A stretch of 64,000 bases of DNA from Chrysaora quinquecirrha (taxonomy: Eukaryota > Cnidaria > Scyphozoa > Semaeostomeae > Pelagiidae), in the NCBI GenBank assembly GCA_014526335.1, contig JACTAT010000002.1:3206506-3270505 (forward strand), in the 5' to 3' direction. The number at the start of each line of letters is the position of its first letter. Position 1 is the first letter of the stretch. The notes beneath the pieces are model-generated. The model ran no database searches, was not told the DNA's origin, and saw only the letters and a program-made list of their open reading frames with translations. Positions 10,196 through 20,702 of the stretch are shown here, in pieces. Both the position numbers and the translations under genes were made by a program.

Positions 10196-12130
10196 CCAGT
10201 GTCATCATCATCATTTTTATTTGTAGAATACAAAAATCTAATATAAGTACAAGGAATCTAAAAATCTAGAAAAATGCGTATTCTACACGACCTAAAAAAA
10301 GCAACGCTTATCTAGTTTAGGCCGCTTAACGAGATTAGATACAAATAATCTTTCGCATATCCATTTTCAAAACTATATAGGCCCGGTTACACTATTAGAT
10401 ATTCCATTAGATATTCCATATATAGAGCATCTAAATGGAGAAATAATATCTAATGGAATATTTAACAGTGTAACGAGTTCGTCAGATATTCCATTCATTT
10501 TGGCGCTGCTTGAATTCAGTAAATCGTCATCTGAGCAGAGAAAAGACGTTTTTTCGTTGAATTTGAAATATTTAAGCATGTTTCTCTCCACTATCGAAAA
10601 TGGAACCAGAAATAAATGGAAAAACATGTTGCAAGTCTACTTTTCGAAGTTTGGCTTTCTCAGTGCTTCCAACACACTGCTCCATGCAGTTTTTCAATTG
10701 ATTTTGGTACAACATTAATAATATTCGTGATGTAAATTGGTAAACTGCAGTTTTCGCATAGAAAATACAAGAAATGGCCTGAAAAGTCCACTGTTACTTC
10801 AAAACTTGCACGTCATTACGTCATCAGACAGTCGGCATCTTTACGTCTGCATTCTTTTACATTAGATATTCGGAATAAAATCAAAACGATTTGATTTTAT
10901 TCCCAGCTTGATTAGATATGTTTTTCCTCCTTTTTAATCCCTCATCGAATATCTAATGGCACGTTACACTGTTAGATATCTAATCGACACACTATTTTTG
11001 GTATGTCTGGTGAATATCTAATGGAATATCTAATAGTGTAACCGGGCCTTATAGTGTCATATTGATGAGATGACTCATTTGTTGAAAAATAATCCTTAAA
11101 TACTTCTGGCAATGCAATATTTTCAAAGTGTACCTTATGCATGAATTTTAAAATTTTAAGTCTATAGAAGTCGTCAATTTTGGTTATATTTAGGTCTTTA
11201 TGCAGGCGGTTAGTTGAATATTTTCTGTCTTTAAAATGAATAATTTTAAGAATTCTATTTTGAAGAACCTGAATTTCATTTATATGCTTAGAGCAAGTTA
11301 CACCGTAAGCTTCAAGTCCATAGCCAATTTTGAAGTTACAAGAGAATCATAAAGAGTAAGCAGGCATTGTTTTGGTATAGAATACCTGAGTTTAGCGAAT
11401 ATGGAGGAGTATTTAATAATTTCACTTTTTACTTTTCTAACATGAGATTCCCAACAAAGTTTCTCATCTATCTTTACTCCAAGGTATTTTATCTCATGGG
11501 CTCTTTTTAGTTCATCTCCATAACAATTTTAGTATTAGGAACATTAGTATTCTTGGTCGGTACGAAGATGCTGAAATTAGTTTTACTCGTGTTAACTAAT
11601 AGTTTGTTAGCTTTAAGCCATTTGAGAAGTTTCTTAAGTTCAGTATTTGTTGATTTAAATAGGTTTCAATATTTTTATCAAAGTTGAAGATACACGTATC
11701 ATCAGCAAACAGTCTCGGCTTAGGGCAAATTGAATTTGGCATGTCGTTTATGTACAATGTAAACAGTATTGGGCCTAGTACAGAACCTTGAGGAACCCCA
11801 GTTTTAATGACGTCGATAGAAGAGTGTTTTTTGTTAATGGACGTATATTGACGTCTGTTCTGAAGATAACTTGAGAACCAGTCATGTATTTTACCCTAAA
11901 TCCATAAAAGTGCAATTTTTAAGGAGTATTTCGTGGTCTATGGTATCGAAGGCTTTGGAGAGGTCTAAGAAGACACCGATACAAGAATTATTTTCGTCTA
12001 GATGTTGATATATTCTATCAAGAAGTTCTAATAAAGCATGAACGGTTGAATGACCCTCTCTGAAGCCGAATTGAAGTTCATACAGAATTCTGTTCTTTCT
12101 TATAAAAGAAATAATACGTTTTGCCAAGAG
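10196..12130 (-). pseudogene. Non-LTR retrotransposon reverse transcriptase, 5'-truncated and frameshifted
   Basis: On the minus strand, 12127-11891 encodes QFGFREGHST, then a block ending FLDLSKAFDTIDHEILL. After an in-frame stop, another frame continues with GVPQGSVLGP, LYINDM and the catalytic LFADDT box (YADD type), ending in an ATG/TGA short-repeat tail near 10200. These are RT motifs of the Jockey/CR1/L2 group of non-LTR elements. No endonuclease part is present, frames are broken and a MITE (10380-11048) cuts the 3' part, so it is dead. It lies inside the hAT element. Confidence 0.8.
10380..11048. mobile_element. MITE with 37-bp inverted repeats nested in the retrotransposon
   Basis: Left end AGGCCCGGTTACACTATTAG is inverted at the right end CTAATAGTGTAACCGGGCCT, with further pairing over TATTCCATTAGATATTC. 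The flank is TAT on both sides (10376-10378 and 11050-11052), suggesting a 3-bp target duplication. Open frames inside are shadows of the palindromic AT-rich sequence. This is the innermost of three nested elements. Confidence 0.75.
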
Positions 12131-12440
12131 ACGCTCAAAGATTTTTTCAAAACAAGACAGTAACGAAATGTTAGCGAAATGTTAACGAAATGTTAGCGGT
12201 TCTCGTGCATGTATTCTTAAGATATACATCTATTTATGGGATCTGATAGCTATTTTAAAGGATTGAACTATTTGTGATATTGAACTATAGCAACACATTA
12301 TAAGGGGGTCTAATAGAGTGTTGTATGATAAATTACACAAATACGGAAATCTGAGGAATTTTGATGAAATCTAAGGAATTTTTCGTGAACTTTCGAGGAA
12401 TTTTATATGAAGCAAAGTGAGAGCCCTGGTTTTGAAGAAA

Positions 12441-15400
12441 ATGGCGGTCGCAGAATCAGAAATTTCTTCTGTCGGTGGTGACGATGGTGACAACACACCA
12501 GCCCAATCTTCAGGCGCGAATAAGAGGTGCCAGTTTGGAAATCGCTTTCTTACAGATGAATCTAAAGTTTATAATCACAATGCATGGTAAATGGTTTACT
12601 AGCCCCAAGATTTCTGATTTTGCTAGTCTAGGAGGCCTAATCGGCAACCAAATTTTTGCTTCCAGCTAAGCTTCCCTACCTTTGGCTAACCGTAGGCTAA
12701 TCTTCTGAGCTTATCTTATTTTCTGGCTTTCTTTACTTCTTACACTCACTGGACTGGATTAAGAATGTGGAAATAATAGATGCAATGTTTTTTTTAGGGA
12801 TAATGTTGAGTGGGATGAAGAACAAGAAGAAAAAGCACTTGCAAAAATCAAAGAAAACTCAACTGATTTTATTTCTATTGACAAAAAAGGTTGACCATCA
12901 CTTTTGTTTTGTGGTACTTATGACTTTTAATTGTAGGTAATACTGAATTCACTTTTTGAACAATGTTAGCTATATATAATGCAATTTTTTTATTGTTATT
13001 TTTAGAGGAATACGAAGAAAAGGCTGATAATTACTGGCATGAATTCTACCTTCAGCATCAAAATCGGTGAGGTTTTATAAGCATTTCAAGCATCAAGAAT
13101 TTCATCTCTTGTTTCTTTTCTGAAACTCCAATTTGAGCAAAAAGTTAACCAAAACTTTCAGCCAGCTTACTTTGCACTGGGTTTGAACTCAACAATAACA
13201 CATTTTTCTATAAGAAACCTGGCTCAGGGCCCAGTTCTAAAAGTTTCTTAATTTTTGGCCCAATTTTTGTTCTAAAAGTTTCTTAACAGTTTCTTAATCT
13301 AATGGAAATAAATTGCAGTAAAAGCGATAAAAAATCATGAATATAGCAAGCAAATTATTAATATCATTGTATTACAAAGAATTAGCCATGCTGGTGCGAG
13401 AAATCGCACGGAAATGCTTGAGAATTGATTATAGGCCCACGAATGTGAATTCAGTATGTTGGAAAACTGACACAAAAATTTCTTAAGTTTCTTAAGTCCT
13501 TCCTCCTAGTTCTAAGAGTTTCTTAACTTTTGGGGTCTCGAGTTCTAGGTTTCTTATAAACCGGTTTCTTATAAAGAAAGGTGTATGTCCTTTCTTTGAA
13601 GGTTTTTTAAAGACAGACATTGGCTTTTCACTGAATTTCCTGAGCTTGGACCATATTCATCCTTGACACAGGAGGAAAGAGCTGGAAACTCTTCAAATGA
13701 ATCTGAGAAAGATAATGAATCTTGCACTAGTGGACATTGTCAGCGATACCCTGGACAGAATGCTCATACAAAAATATTTGAGGTTTGTATGTCTCCTAAA
13801 GTAACTTTGATTATCTTGTACGTATAGGATGCTGGCACAGCCAGAAGGGTTTAAGCATTTGGTGAAGATGAACTGAAGGTGAAATGGTGTATTTTGTGCC
13901 AGACCATTGGATCTCAGAAATAGATGGAATAAGAACACCTAAACCCTTGCTTTGGGCTACCAAAGCTAGTTCTAAAACTGAAAACAGTGATTGTCAGTTA
14001 GAACCTTTCTGTCAATGTATTTCTTGACATTTCCTGTTTGTTTCAAGGAAAAGGTGTTTGATGAGCAATGTTTTGTGACTTGGCCAAAAGGTCCAATGTC
14101 TGTTGGACAAGCAAGTTTCGTTGTCTGCATGTCTGGGTTGGTCTAATCCTTGCTCACAATTTTAATGAATTTAACCATTTAAGCCTCCCAACCATCTTTG
14201 AAATTTTCCCTGGAAACAGGTCTTACAGTAATGATCAAGTGAATATCAATTTACCTCCATGTTAAGTCTGAAGTTTAACAAAAGTTGTATATTTTTAGGT
14301 TGGATGTGGTGTTGGCAACACAGTGTTTCCAATTTTGCAAACAAATAGGTACTTGTATTAATAGAGTGCTTGTGTATTTTATCATTCTTGTAGCAGATTC
14401 AAATTGATCAACTTAGACCATTGAAATAAGAAAGTTTTACACAATCTTCTAATCTATGTACAGGTTTTTATAAGACTTTCTTAAGAAACACAATGCCGAG
14501 ATTTGGTCAAAATCCTACTAACTCAGACATTTCTTGAAATCAATACAAACAAGTCTGCAAGTTCAAAGCCCTTGCCTGAAACCCACTTTAAACCCTGAAC
14601 ATGTCATGTGTTTGAAAAAGGTAGGAGGTGATAAGGTGATGAAAAATCCACCCAAAATGTAAAACACATAGGCTGAGAACCAAGTCTAAGTGTTCCTGTT
14701 AAAAACTGTGTGTTATTGTTCTCTTCTCCATACTGTATTACTTAATGCCCCTGTCTCTAATATGCACCCACTCTTAAATTAAACAAATCAATGAAGATTC
14801 CAGTTGTTTAATCAAAGTAAAACAGTGTATGTCTTTTTTCTTGATTTATAACTAAACACTTACTAAATCATTTCATTTTTTCCAGTGACCCTGGGATACA
14901 TGTCTATTGCTGTGATTTTGCAGAATCTGCCATTGACTTAGTCAAGGTAAACTCTTTTTAATATTGACTTACAAGAATGCTACAAAGCAATATAAATTCT
15001 AGCTGAGGGTGTAAAGATTCAAAGGAGTGAATTGCCCCTCAATATGGGCATGGTAAAAAAATTTAATGAATATCAGGTTTTCATCTAAAAATAAACAAGC
15101 AAATATCCTATGACATTTCTGTGCTATATCTAGGCTATATAAAAATACAAAACACCTTGGTGATAATTGGGAACATCTACCTTCCCTGTGTCACCTTATT
15201 TAAAATAAGTGATTTTGACACTTATGTTGATTCAAAAGCTTCTAAGACATAGAAAATATTCAATTTCAACCCTAACACATTGTGCAAGTCTAATTTTTCT
15301 CGATATTCAATTCTTCATTCTAGAACCATTCAGACTATGATGAGAACAGATGTACTGCCTTTGTCTGTGACATATCATCTGACACACCAAGTTTCCCTTT

Positions 15401-18400
15401 CCCTGATGCAAGTCTGGATATCATAGTCTTGATTTTTGTACTGTCTGCTATAAGCCCTGAAAGGTAAATCCTAATCTTCATCTATCGAAATTGTTGGTTG
15501 GCATTTATAAAAAATGCTGAACATACTCATACAATAACATTGTTTGATGTGCACGGTTCAGGTAACTGAATATGAAATCCATTTTAAAATTTTAAACCTA
15601 TTAGCCTTAGTAAAACCCAGTGGCGTAACGCAGTTTAGGTTCCCTTAGTTCAAGAACTAAGGGCCCTGGATATGCTAAAAGGCTTCCTAAGGCCATTTCA
15701 TTAACTAGGGGGCATGTAACATGCATTTTTCAAGGTTCTAATGGGCATATTTTAAAAAATTTTCAAACTACTCCCAACCTACTTTCCTTTAGAGCACATT
15801 TTGCTTTGCCATTTCTGCATAAGGGTCCCCGTCTTACTAAATTCTTAAGGGCCCCAAGCGTCTCCGTTATGCCACTGGTAAAACCTTCTGCAAAATGAAA
15901 GTTCCCGATTTTGTCCATCTATCCCAATTTCGAAAATTCCCTTCATGATATGAGCCCTTATGATGCCAAGTACAGTCCTGCCTATTCTTAAAAGGTAAAT
16001 GGCTATTCGTAAGAGGTGAGTGTCGAAATTATTTTGTCAAAATCTATAGGGAACAAAAGTGCTTTCTCTCCCTTCGCACTGCCCTTCAGGCCTGTTAAAA
16101 TTCGAGTTGTGTCACATCACAAATGGCAAGTGTTTCCTTTCTACTTCATTTGTCATCATTTCGAGTTAAGCTCTTGTTTCACTATCATTATGTGTTATCA
16201 TATTTATACACATTAATGCTACAAGTGTTGTCACTACTGCTCGCTAGTTTAAATGTGCCCTGATTGTGTCTGTTGCAATTTTTGTGTCAATGGCAATTTT
16301 GATCGAGTTGAAAACTGAAATGAATGTACTTCTTTTTGCAGAATGCAGAATGTGATTAATACTCTAAGTAGAGTAAGTGGAACTTGATTTATATGAGTAA
16401 ATATAGTCGGACTTATCAAGGCTGTTTCTGACACCGTATTAGACATGATAGTCACCACTTATCATGACAAGCCTATGATATTTAGTTGGGCAACGTTTCA
16501 GGAGAGATCCGTCTCCCATCATCGGGCAATGAGAAATGTGGTTTCTTTCCTATTTATTGATTTATATGGCTTTATTCCTGTTTATTCTTTTTCGAAACAC
16601 AAATTTCTTCATCACAAGTTGCACTCCCTGGAGCAAGATTTTTCCTTTTTTGATTGGTTATTTTAGGTAACTGGGCAACTTGTTTTGCATGTTCAACAAA
16701 ACGTATCTAAGTTGTGCCACAAGTATGCAATTTAGTGACGATGTTCTCTATAAAGAGCCCTCGATAGATTGGCTTTTGAAATATTACTACAGTGGACCGA
16801 ATATAGGGCTGGGGAAACAGAAGCCTGCAGCTTAAGCTTACGAGAACTTCTTCCTGCTGAGTTCAATGGTGATCCGTAAACGCTATTGATCCTAGAGATC
16901 ACTATCTTAACACAAGAAATACTTTTCGCATAGCTAAATTATACCTATGATGACCTACTGCTGAATGAAATTTATCGTGATTTTGATTATTTAACTAGAA
17001 TTTGTATAACTGTTTACTAATTTCATATATTCTATTTTATTCTTCCAGCTTTTAAAACCCGGTGGAAGAATTTTATTCAGAGATTACGGGCGATATGATA
17101 TGGCTCAGCTTAGGTTCAAGAAGGGTGAGTCTGAACCATTAACTATGTCTGAACCTATACTTGTCTAGAAACTTGAATTTCGAGCGAGGATAGAGTCAAA
17201 ACATTCTAAAAATCTCTTATAGCTTCTGTTAAAACTACATCGATGAAGTGAAGGTTGGTGAAGTTGAAACGGTGTATTTAGTGCCAGTTGCTAGGATCTC
17301 AAACCTGGATAAACTAACTAGATCTTGACCGTTGCTGTGACGGTATCTTGGCTAAGGATTCCCATCTCCCTGAGTGCCTGGCATCACGAGCTTCAATCCT
17401 GGACAGAACATTTGGAAAAAGGCATGATTTGAAAGGCGATGTGACTGAGCGGTCTATTCTTCCGAGATTGGTAAATGCATACCCAGTTTATTCGTTCTAG
17501 AATATGTTTCTAGGGTATCATCCTAGGGGCACCAGATGCAGGTCCACATCTGCGGTAGTTTGCCAATCACCCGAACCTGCTTTACCATAATAAATATGCT
17601 TTCTTGCTTGCAAATATGGGCTTTTCTGTCGGTTTTCTACTTTGATAGCTCCAATGATACCCTTTACTCCCAGAACAACATTGGGAGTTATAAGCAAGAC
17701 AGTTTATGCTCGAAACAACATTTTTATATCGGAGAAGTTGGATCTATTGATAACCGCAAATCTATTCAGGCATGTTGAATATACCTTTTCGAAGATTGTA
17801 CCTGGATAAGAACACGACGCCACCGTACTACCTTCTGGTTCCATATAAACCATGAAATTTGTAGCAATCTGTTACTGTTAGAAATTGTGTACTCTTTTTT
17901 ATATGACCCATTTCTTTATCGTTCAAAAACAACGTGAAATGATGCAATCCTTTAATTAGCTGTTGTCTTCTAGGTAAATGTCTTGGAGATAATTTCTATG
18001 TTCGCGGTGATGGCACCAGAGTTTATTTTTTCACCCAGGGTAAGTTAAGTTTGCCTTTTTTACGATATCGAAAAAATAGCGAAAAAATCTTTGCCATACT
18101 TAAAAGCTTTTTTTCTCGTCTGACACTCCTCAGCGTATCAACGTCAGAAATAAAATGAATATTTTAAGTATGACCAAAGATGTTTTCGCTTTTTCTCGCA
18201 ATCTTGCAGTTTTGTACAGGTCATTGGCTCTTATATAGCTATATTCTGCTGTCTGCATTCTCATGAATTTGAGCTTGAATTGACGAAGAACTGTGGGAAC
18301 AGAAACACAACCCTCTCATCATAACATTGAGTAGATTTATCAGAGAATTAAGCATTCTTAGATTACACTCGTCTTAAAAAACCCGTTAGTCCATCAATTA

Positions 18401-19714
18401 TAGTGGGGTTTCTAAGGTTTTGGCAGTCCACCTGTACTCAGCGTTTCGAGGGATTAAAGACAGGACGCTTTGCGAGTACAGGCCCCTCAGCGCCCGTTGG
18501 ATGGGGCACTATCGTACTAGGAGATAGTTAGAGAGATTTCTTTTCCTTCCCATGCCGGAGATGGATTTCAGTATCGTTAGTTTCCGGAAATTCGAGGTTT
18601 TGTCCCTTTTTCTTGCTGAAATCATATAAGGGTTTGTTATTGATAATTAATTTTTCGATTATTTAGGTATTGTGCAGGACAGTGTTGTTGCTTCATTTTG
18701 TTTTGCACTTTAAAAATTGCGAAAGAATTTATTGCACGTAATGACCAGTGTCGCAGATATTTTGGGAAATTTTAAGGATTTTGAGCTAAGAAGCAGTACA
18801 CGCATTTTTTTTATAAGGAAGTGCTTTATAAGGAAGGTAGTACTCGGGCTGGCAAAAACTTAAGGAATTTCTAGTACTGGACCGGAGACTACTAAGGATC
18901 TGCCTTTTTCTTTAACTTAGCATTTCGATTCTTTTGACATATACTAAAATTTTCTCGAAGACTCTCTTAACTCCCGGAGAGGGAAACTTTTCTAGTGTTC
19001 TGAAACTATTCGAGAAAGCTTAATATACCAATTTTGAACAGTCTTGGAGTAGTACAACGAAAACAATTTTGGACATACAAAGCTTTTCTCGTTGGACGCT
19101 CCTTAGAGTATTGACGTGAGAAACATACCAAAACAATTGACATAGGCATATGGTGTTCGCCATTAATGTTATGGTGTTGAAGAACGCTCAACATAGCCGA
19201 AACAAAAAACGAGAGGGGAGGGAGGAGAACCTTGGGCTGTATGACTTGGGGAGTTACTCGTCGATTTCATTGAGCTCTATAGCTCAGAGGAATCATCGTT
19301 GGTTCTCTGGTCAAGCATTCTTTGGTTCAAATCCCATCAATCGTGGTATGCCACTTGTGGCAAAATCGACATAATTTATACATTTATACAAATGGGCAAA
19401 CGGGTTGAAAAGCACCAGTAAGAAAGCAGCACTGAATCGTCATTGTGTTTTGAACACCAATCAGCTTGAATAATAAATTCACTTCGTTTAGCCAACTCAC
19501 AAGCTTCAGAATTCGTGATTATTGTGTTCCTTAGTAATGAGTTATTTGAATTTTTATTTTGATTTTTGCAGAGGAACTGGCATCAATGTTCAAAATCGCA
19601 GGACTAGAAGAAGAGCAAAATCATATTGATAGAAGACTGCAAGTAAATAGAGGTAAACAATTGAAAATGTATCGAATTTGGATTCAGTGTAAATATAGAA
19701 AAATTAGTCAGTAA
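12441..19714 (+). CDS. METTL2: METTL2 tRNA N3-methylcytidine methyltransferase
   Basis: Eleven exons: 12441-12586, 12798-12889, 13006-13066, 13602-13782, 14299-14348, 14886-14946, 15324-15463, 16342-16372, 17049-17124, 17974-18039, 19572-19714; all phases fit, 348 aa. It transfers a methyl group from S-adenosylmethionine to C32 of tRNA(Thr)/tRNA(Arg) anticodon loops. Landmarks: N-terminal QFGNRFL...[26 protein letters not shown] motif [11 protein letters not shown] at residue ~161, [55 protein letters not shown], all strongly similar to human METTL2A/B. ATG 12441 is the only usable start: an in-frame TGA lies at 12408. The hAT element ends 12 bp before the ATG. An out-of-frame ATG at 12407 within the hAT end would open a short overlapping uORF if transcribed. 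MITEs sit in introns 3 and 7. Confidence 0.95.
13199..13583. mobile_element. MITE, ATAAGAAACC variant, in METTL2 intron 3
   Basis: Left CACATTTTTCTATAAGAAAC and right GTTTCTTATAAAGAAAGGTG are inverted; TA follows on the right. Internal units are AAGTTTCTTA rather than AAGTTCCTTA, matching the altered terminal unit. It ends 18 bp before exon 4 of METTL2, close enough to reach the branch-point region. Confidence 0.7.
13840..13990 (-). repeat. SINE body fragment (family of 60573-60745)
   Basis: A diverged minus-orientation copy of the SINE body: GAAGGTGAAATGGTGTATTT followed by GTGCCAGACCATTGGATCTC corresponds to the reverse complement of the 60.7-kb copy. It lies in METTL2 intron 4. Confidence 0.45.
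15618..15877. mobile_element. hAT-type MITE in METTL2 intron 7
   Basis: Inverted tips CAGTGGCGTAACG and CGTTATGCCACTG, flanked by an exact 8-bp duplication GTAAAACC (15610-15617, 15878-15885). 260 bp, non-coding. Confidence 0.85.
17240..17360 (-). repeat. SINE body fragment, minus orientation
   Basis: Reverse complement reads CCGTCACAGC...GAGATCCTAGCAACTGGC...ACACCGTTTC, the same order as the copies at 23864-23960 and 60648-60740. Located in METTL2 intron 9. Confidence 0.55.
18799..18930. mobile_element. Left-end fragment of the 63204-type MITE
   Basis: Begins after TA with CACGCATTTTTTTTATAAGG, then the same AAGTGCTTTATAAGGAAGG and TACTCGGGCTGGCAAAAACT as the element at 63204. The right half is missing. 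Confidence 0.7.
19265..19345 (+). repeat. tRNA-like sequence (pol III A/B box)
   Basis: TATAGCTCAGAGG resembles an A box and GGTTCAAATCC is a good B box at normal distance. The T-stem does not pair well and the acceptor stem is not evident, so I read it as a tRNA-derived repeat rather than a working tRNA gene. It is in METTL2 intron 10. Confidence 0.4.
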
Positions 19715-20702
19715 AACACTGAACTAGTATAGTAAGTTGAACTGGTTTCTGTAAATACCTACAGTTAGACAGAAGCGCGTCAGGTTTGGAGGCATTTTGG
19801 AATCGCGAGTCTCTCTGTGGCCTGTGGGGGTTAATTCGTTGTTCATCGGCTAGACATGCCGCCCAGGTTTTCCGAACACATCCATGTCTACCCATAAATT
19901 CTGCTTCCCGTGTGAACCCATGTATAGAGAAAAGATGATTTTTTCTCATTTGTACCAAAATCTCAACTTTGTTGGCCAAATTCAAGACAAATCTAAATGT
20001 GGCAAATAGGCTTTTGCGCTGAAAACTAAAACAATCTTTATGATAACGTTTGCACGCGTGTGCAACCTTAGTGCATTCAGACTTCGCACTTTTCCGATCT
20101 TGTTTATGCGAGAGAGCTGGTTAGTTAGCATACAAATGAGTTACAAGGGCTAGCTAGCGGGATGTATTTCGAGCTTTTGACAGAAACAGACAAAGCGACA
20201 AACAGACAATTGGTGATGCGCATCCACGCACCAAAACGCTCGCACCCTTTTACAGCACAAGCTCTCAGCGTGAATCCATCCTAAGGCCAAAGAACAGGTC
20301 TTCAAATCCTTTAGTCTTTTTCAATCGCGCCATAAATGTCGTTTTGGAGCCTACATTGATGCTTTCACGTGCAAAGACAAACTTTTGATTTCACGAAATC
20401 ATCCCGACCCGAAATCATCCAGAAAACATTTTTTGTCCCCTAAGGCCCTGCATACCAGATGGTGTGTATGGAAATTAGCCAAATAGGAATGTCGCGAACA
20501 TTCTTCCTGCGGAAAAGTAAAAAGACAAAAGAATCTATTGTTTAAATCACAATAGCACCAATTAACGAATAATTTCGTGTGAAATAGACATAGCTCAAAA
20601 CACGTGGAGGGCGTAGATGCTGCAGCACGAAGAAAGAAGCTGCTGATTCTTTTTGGAAATTTTGGTTAGGTAGCAAAGACGTCTAACAGGAAGGAGTCAA
20701 AA
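19715..20702. other. Intergenic METTL2 to AT-hook/J-domain gene
   Basis: No coding signal with family similarity. The minus-strand open frame at 19704-19985 overlaps the METTL2 stop and has no recognisable domain. No canonical AATAAA was seen close to the METTL2 stop. Confidence 0.5.

Larger units (their letters stand above)
9902..12428. mobile_element. hAT-type DNA transposon shell, non-autonomous, with nested insertions
   Basis: Ends CAGTGCTCTCAC and GTGAGAGCCCTG form imperfect inverted repeats with CAG...CTG tips. They are flanked by an exact 8-bp duplication GTTTTGAA (9894-9901 and 12429-12436), the target length of the hAT superfamily. Subterminal GAGGAATTT-like units occur at both ends. 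No transposase frame remains; most of the interior is a retrotransposon fragment. Confidence 0.85.

Noticed and set aside
10373..10718. Open frames on both strands around 10.5 kb
   Set aside because: They lie wholly inside the 669-bp MITE and have no domain signal.
19265..19345. Functional tRNA gene
   Set aside because: A and B boxes are present but T-stem and acceptor stem do not pair; kept only as tRNA-like repeat.
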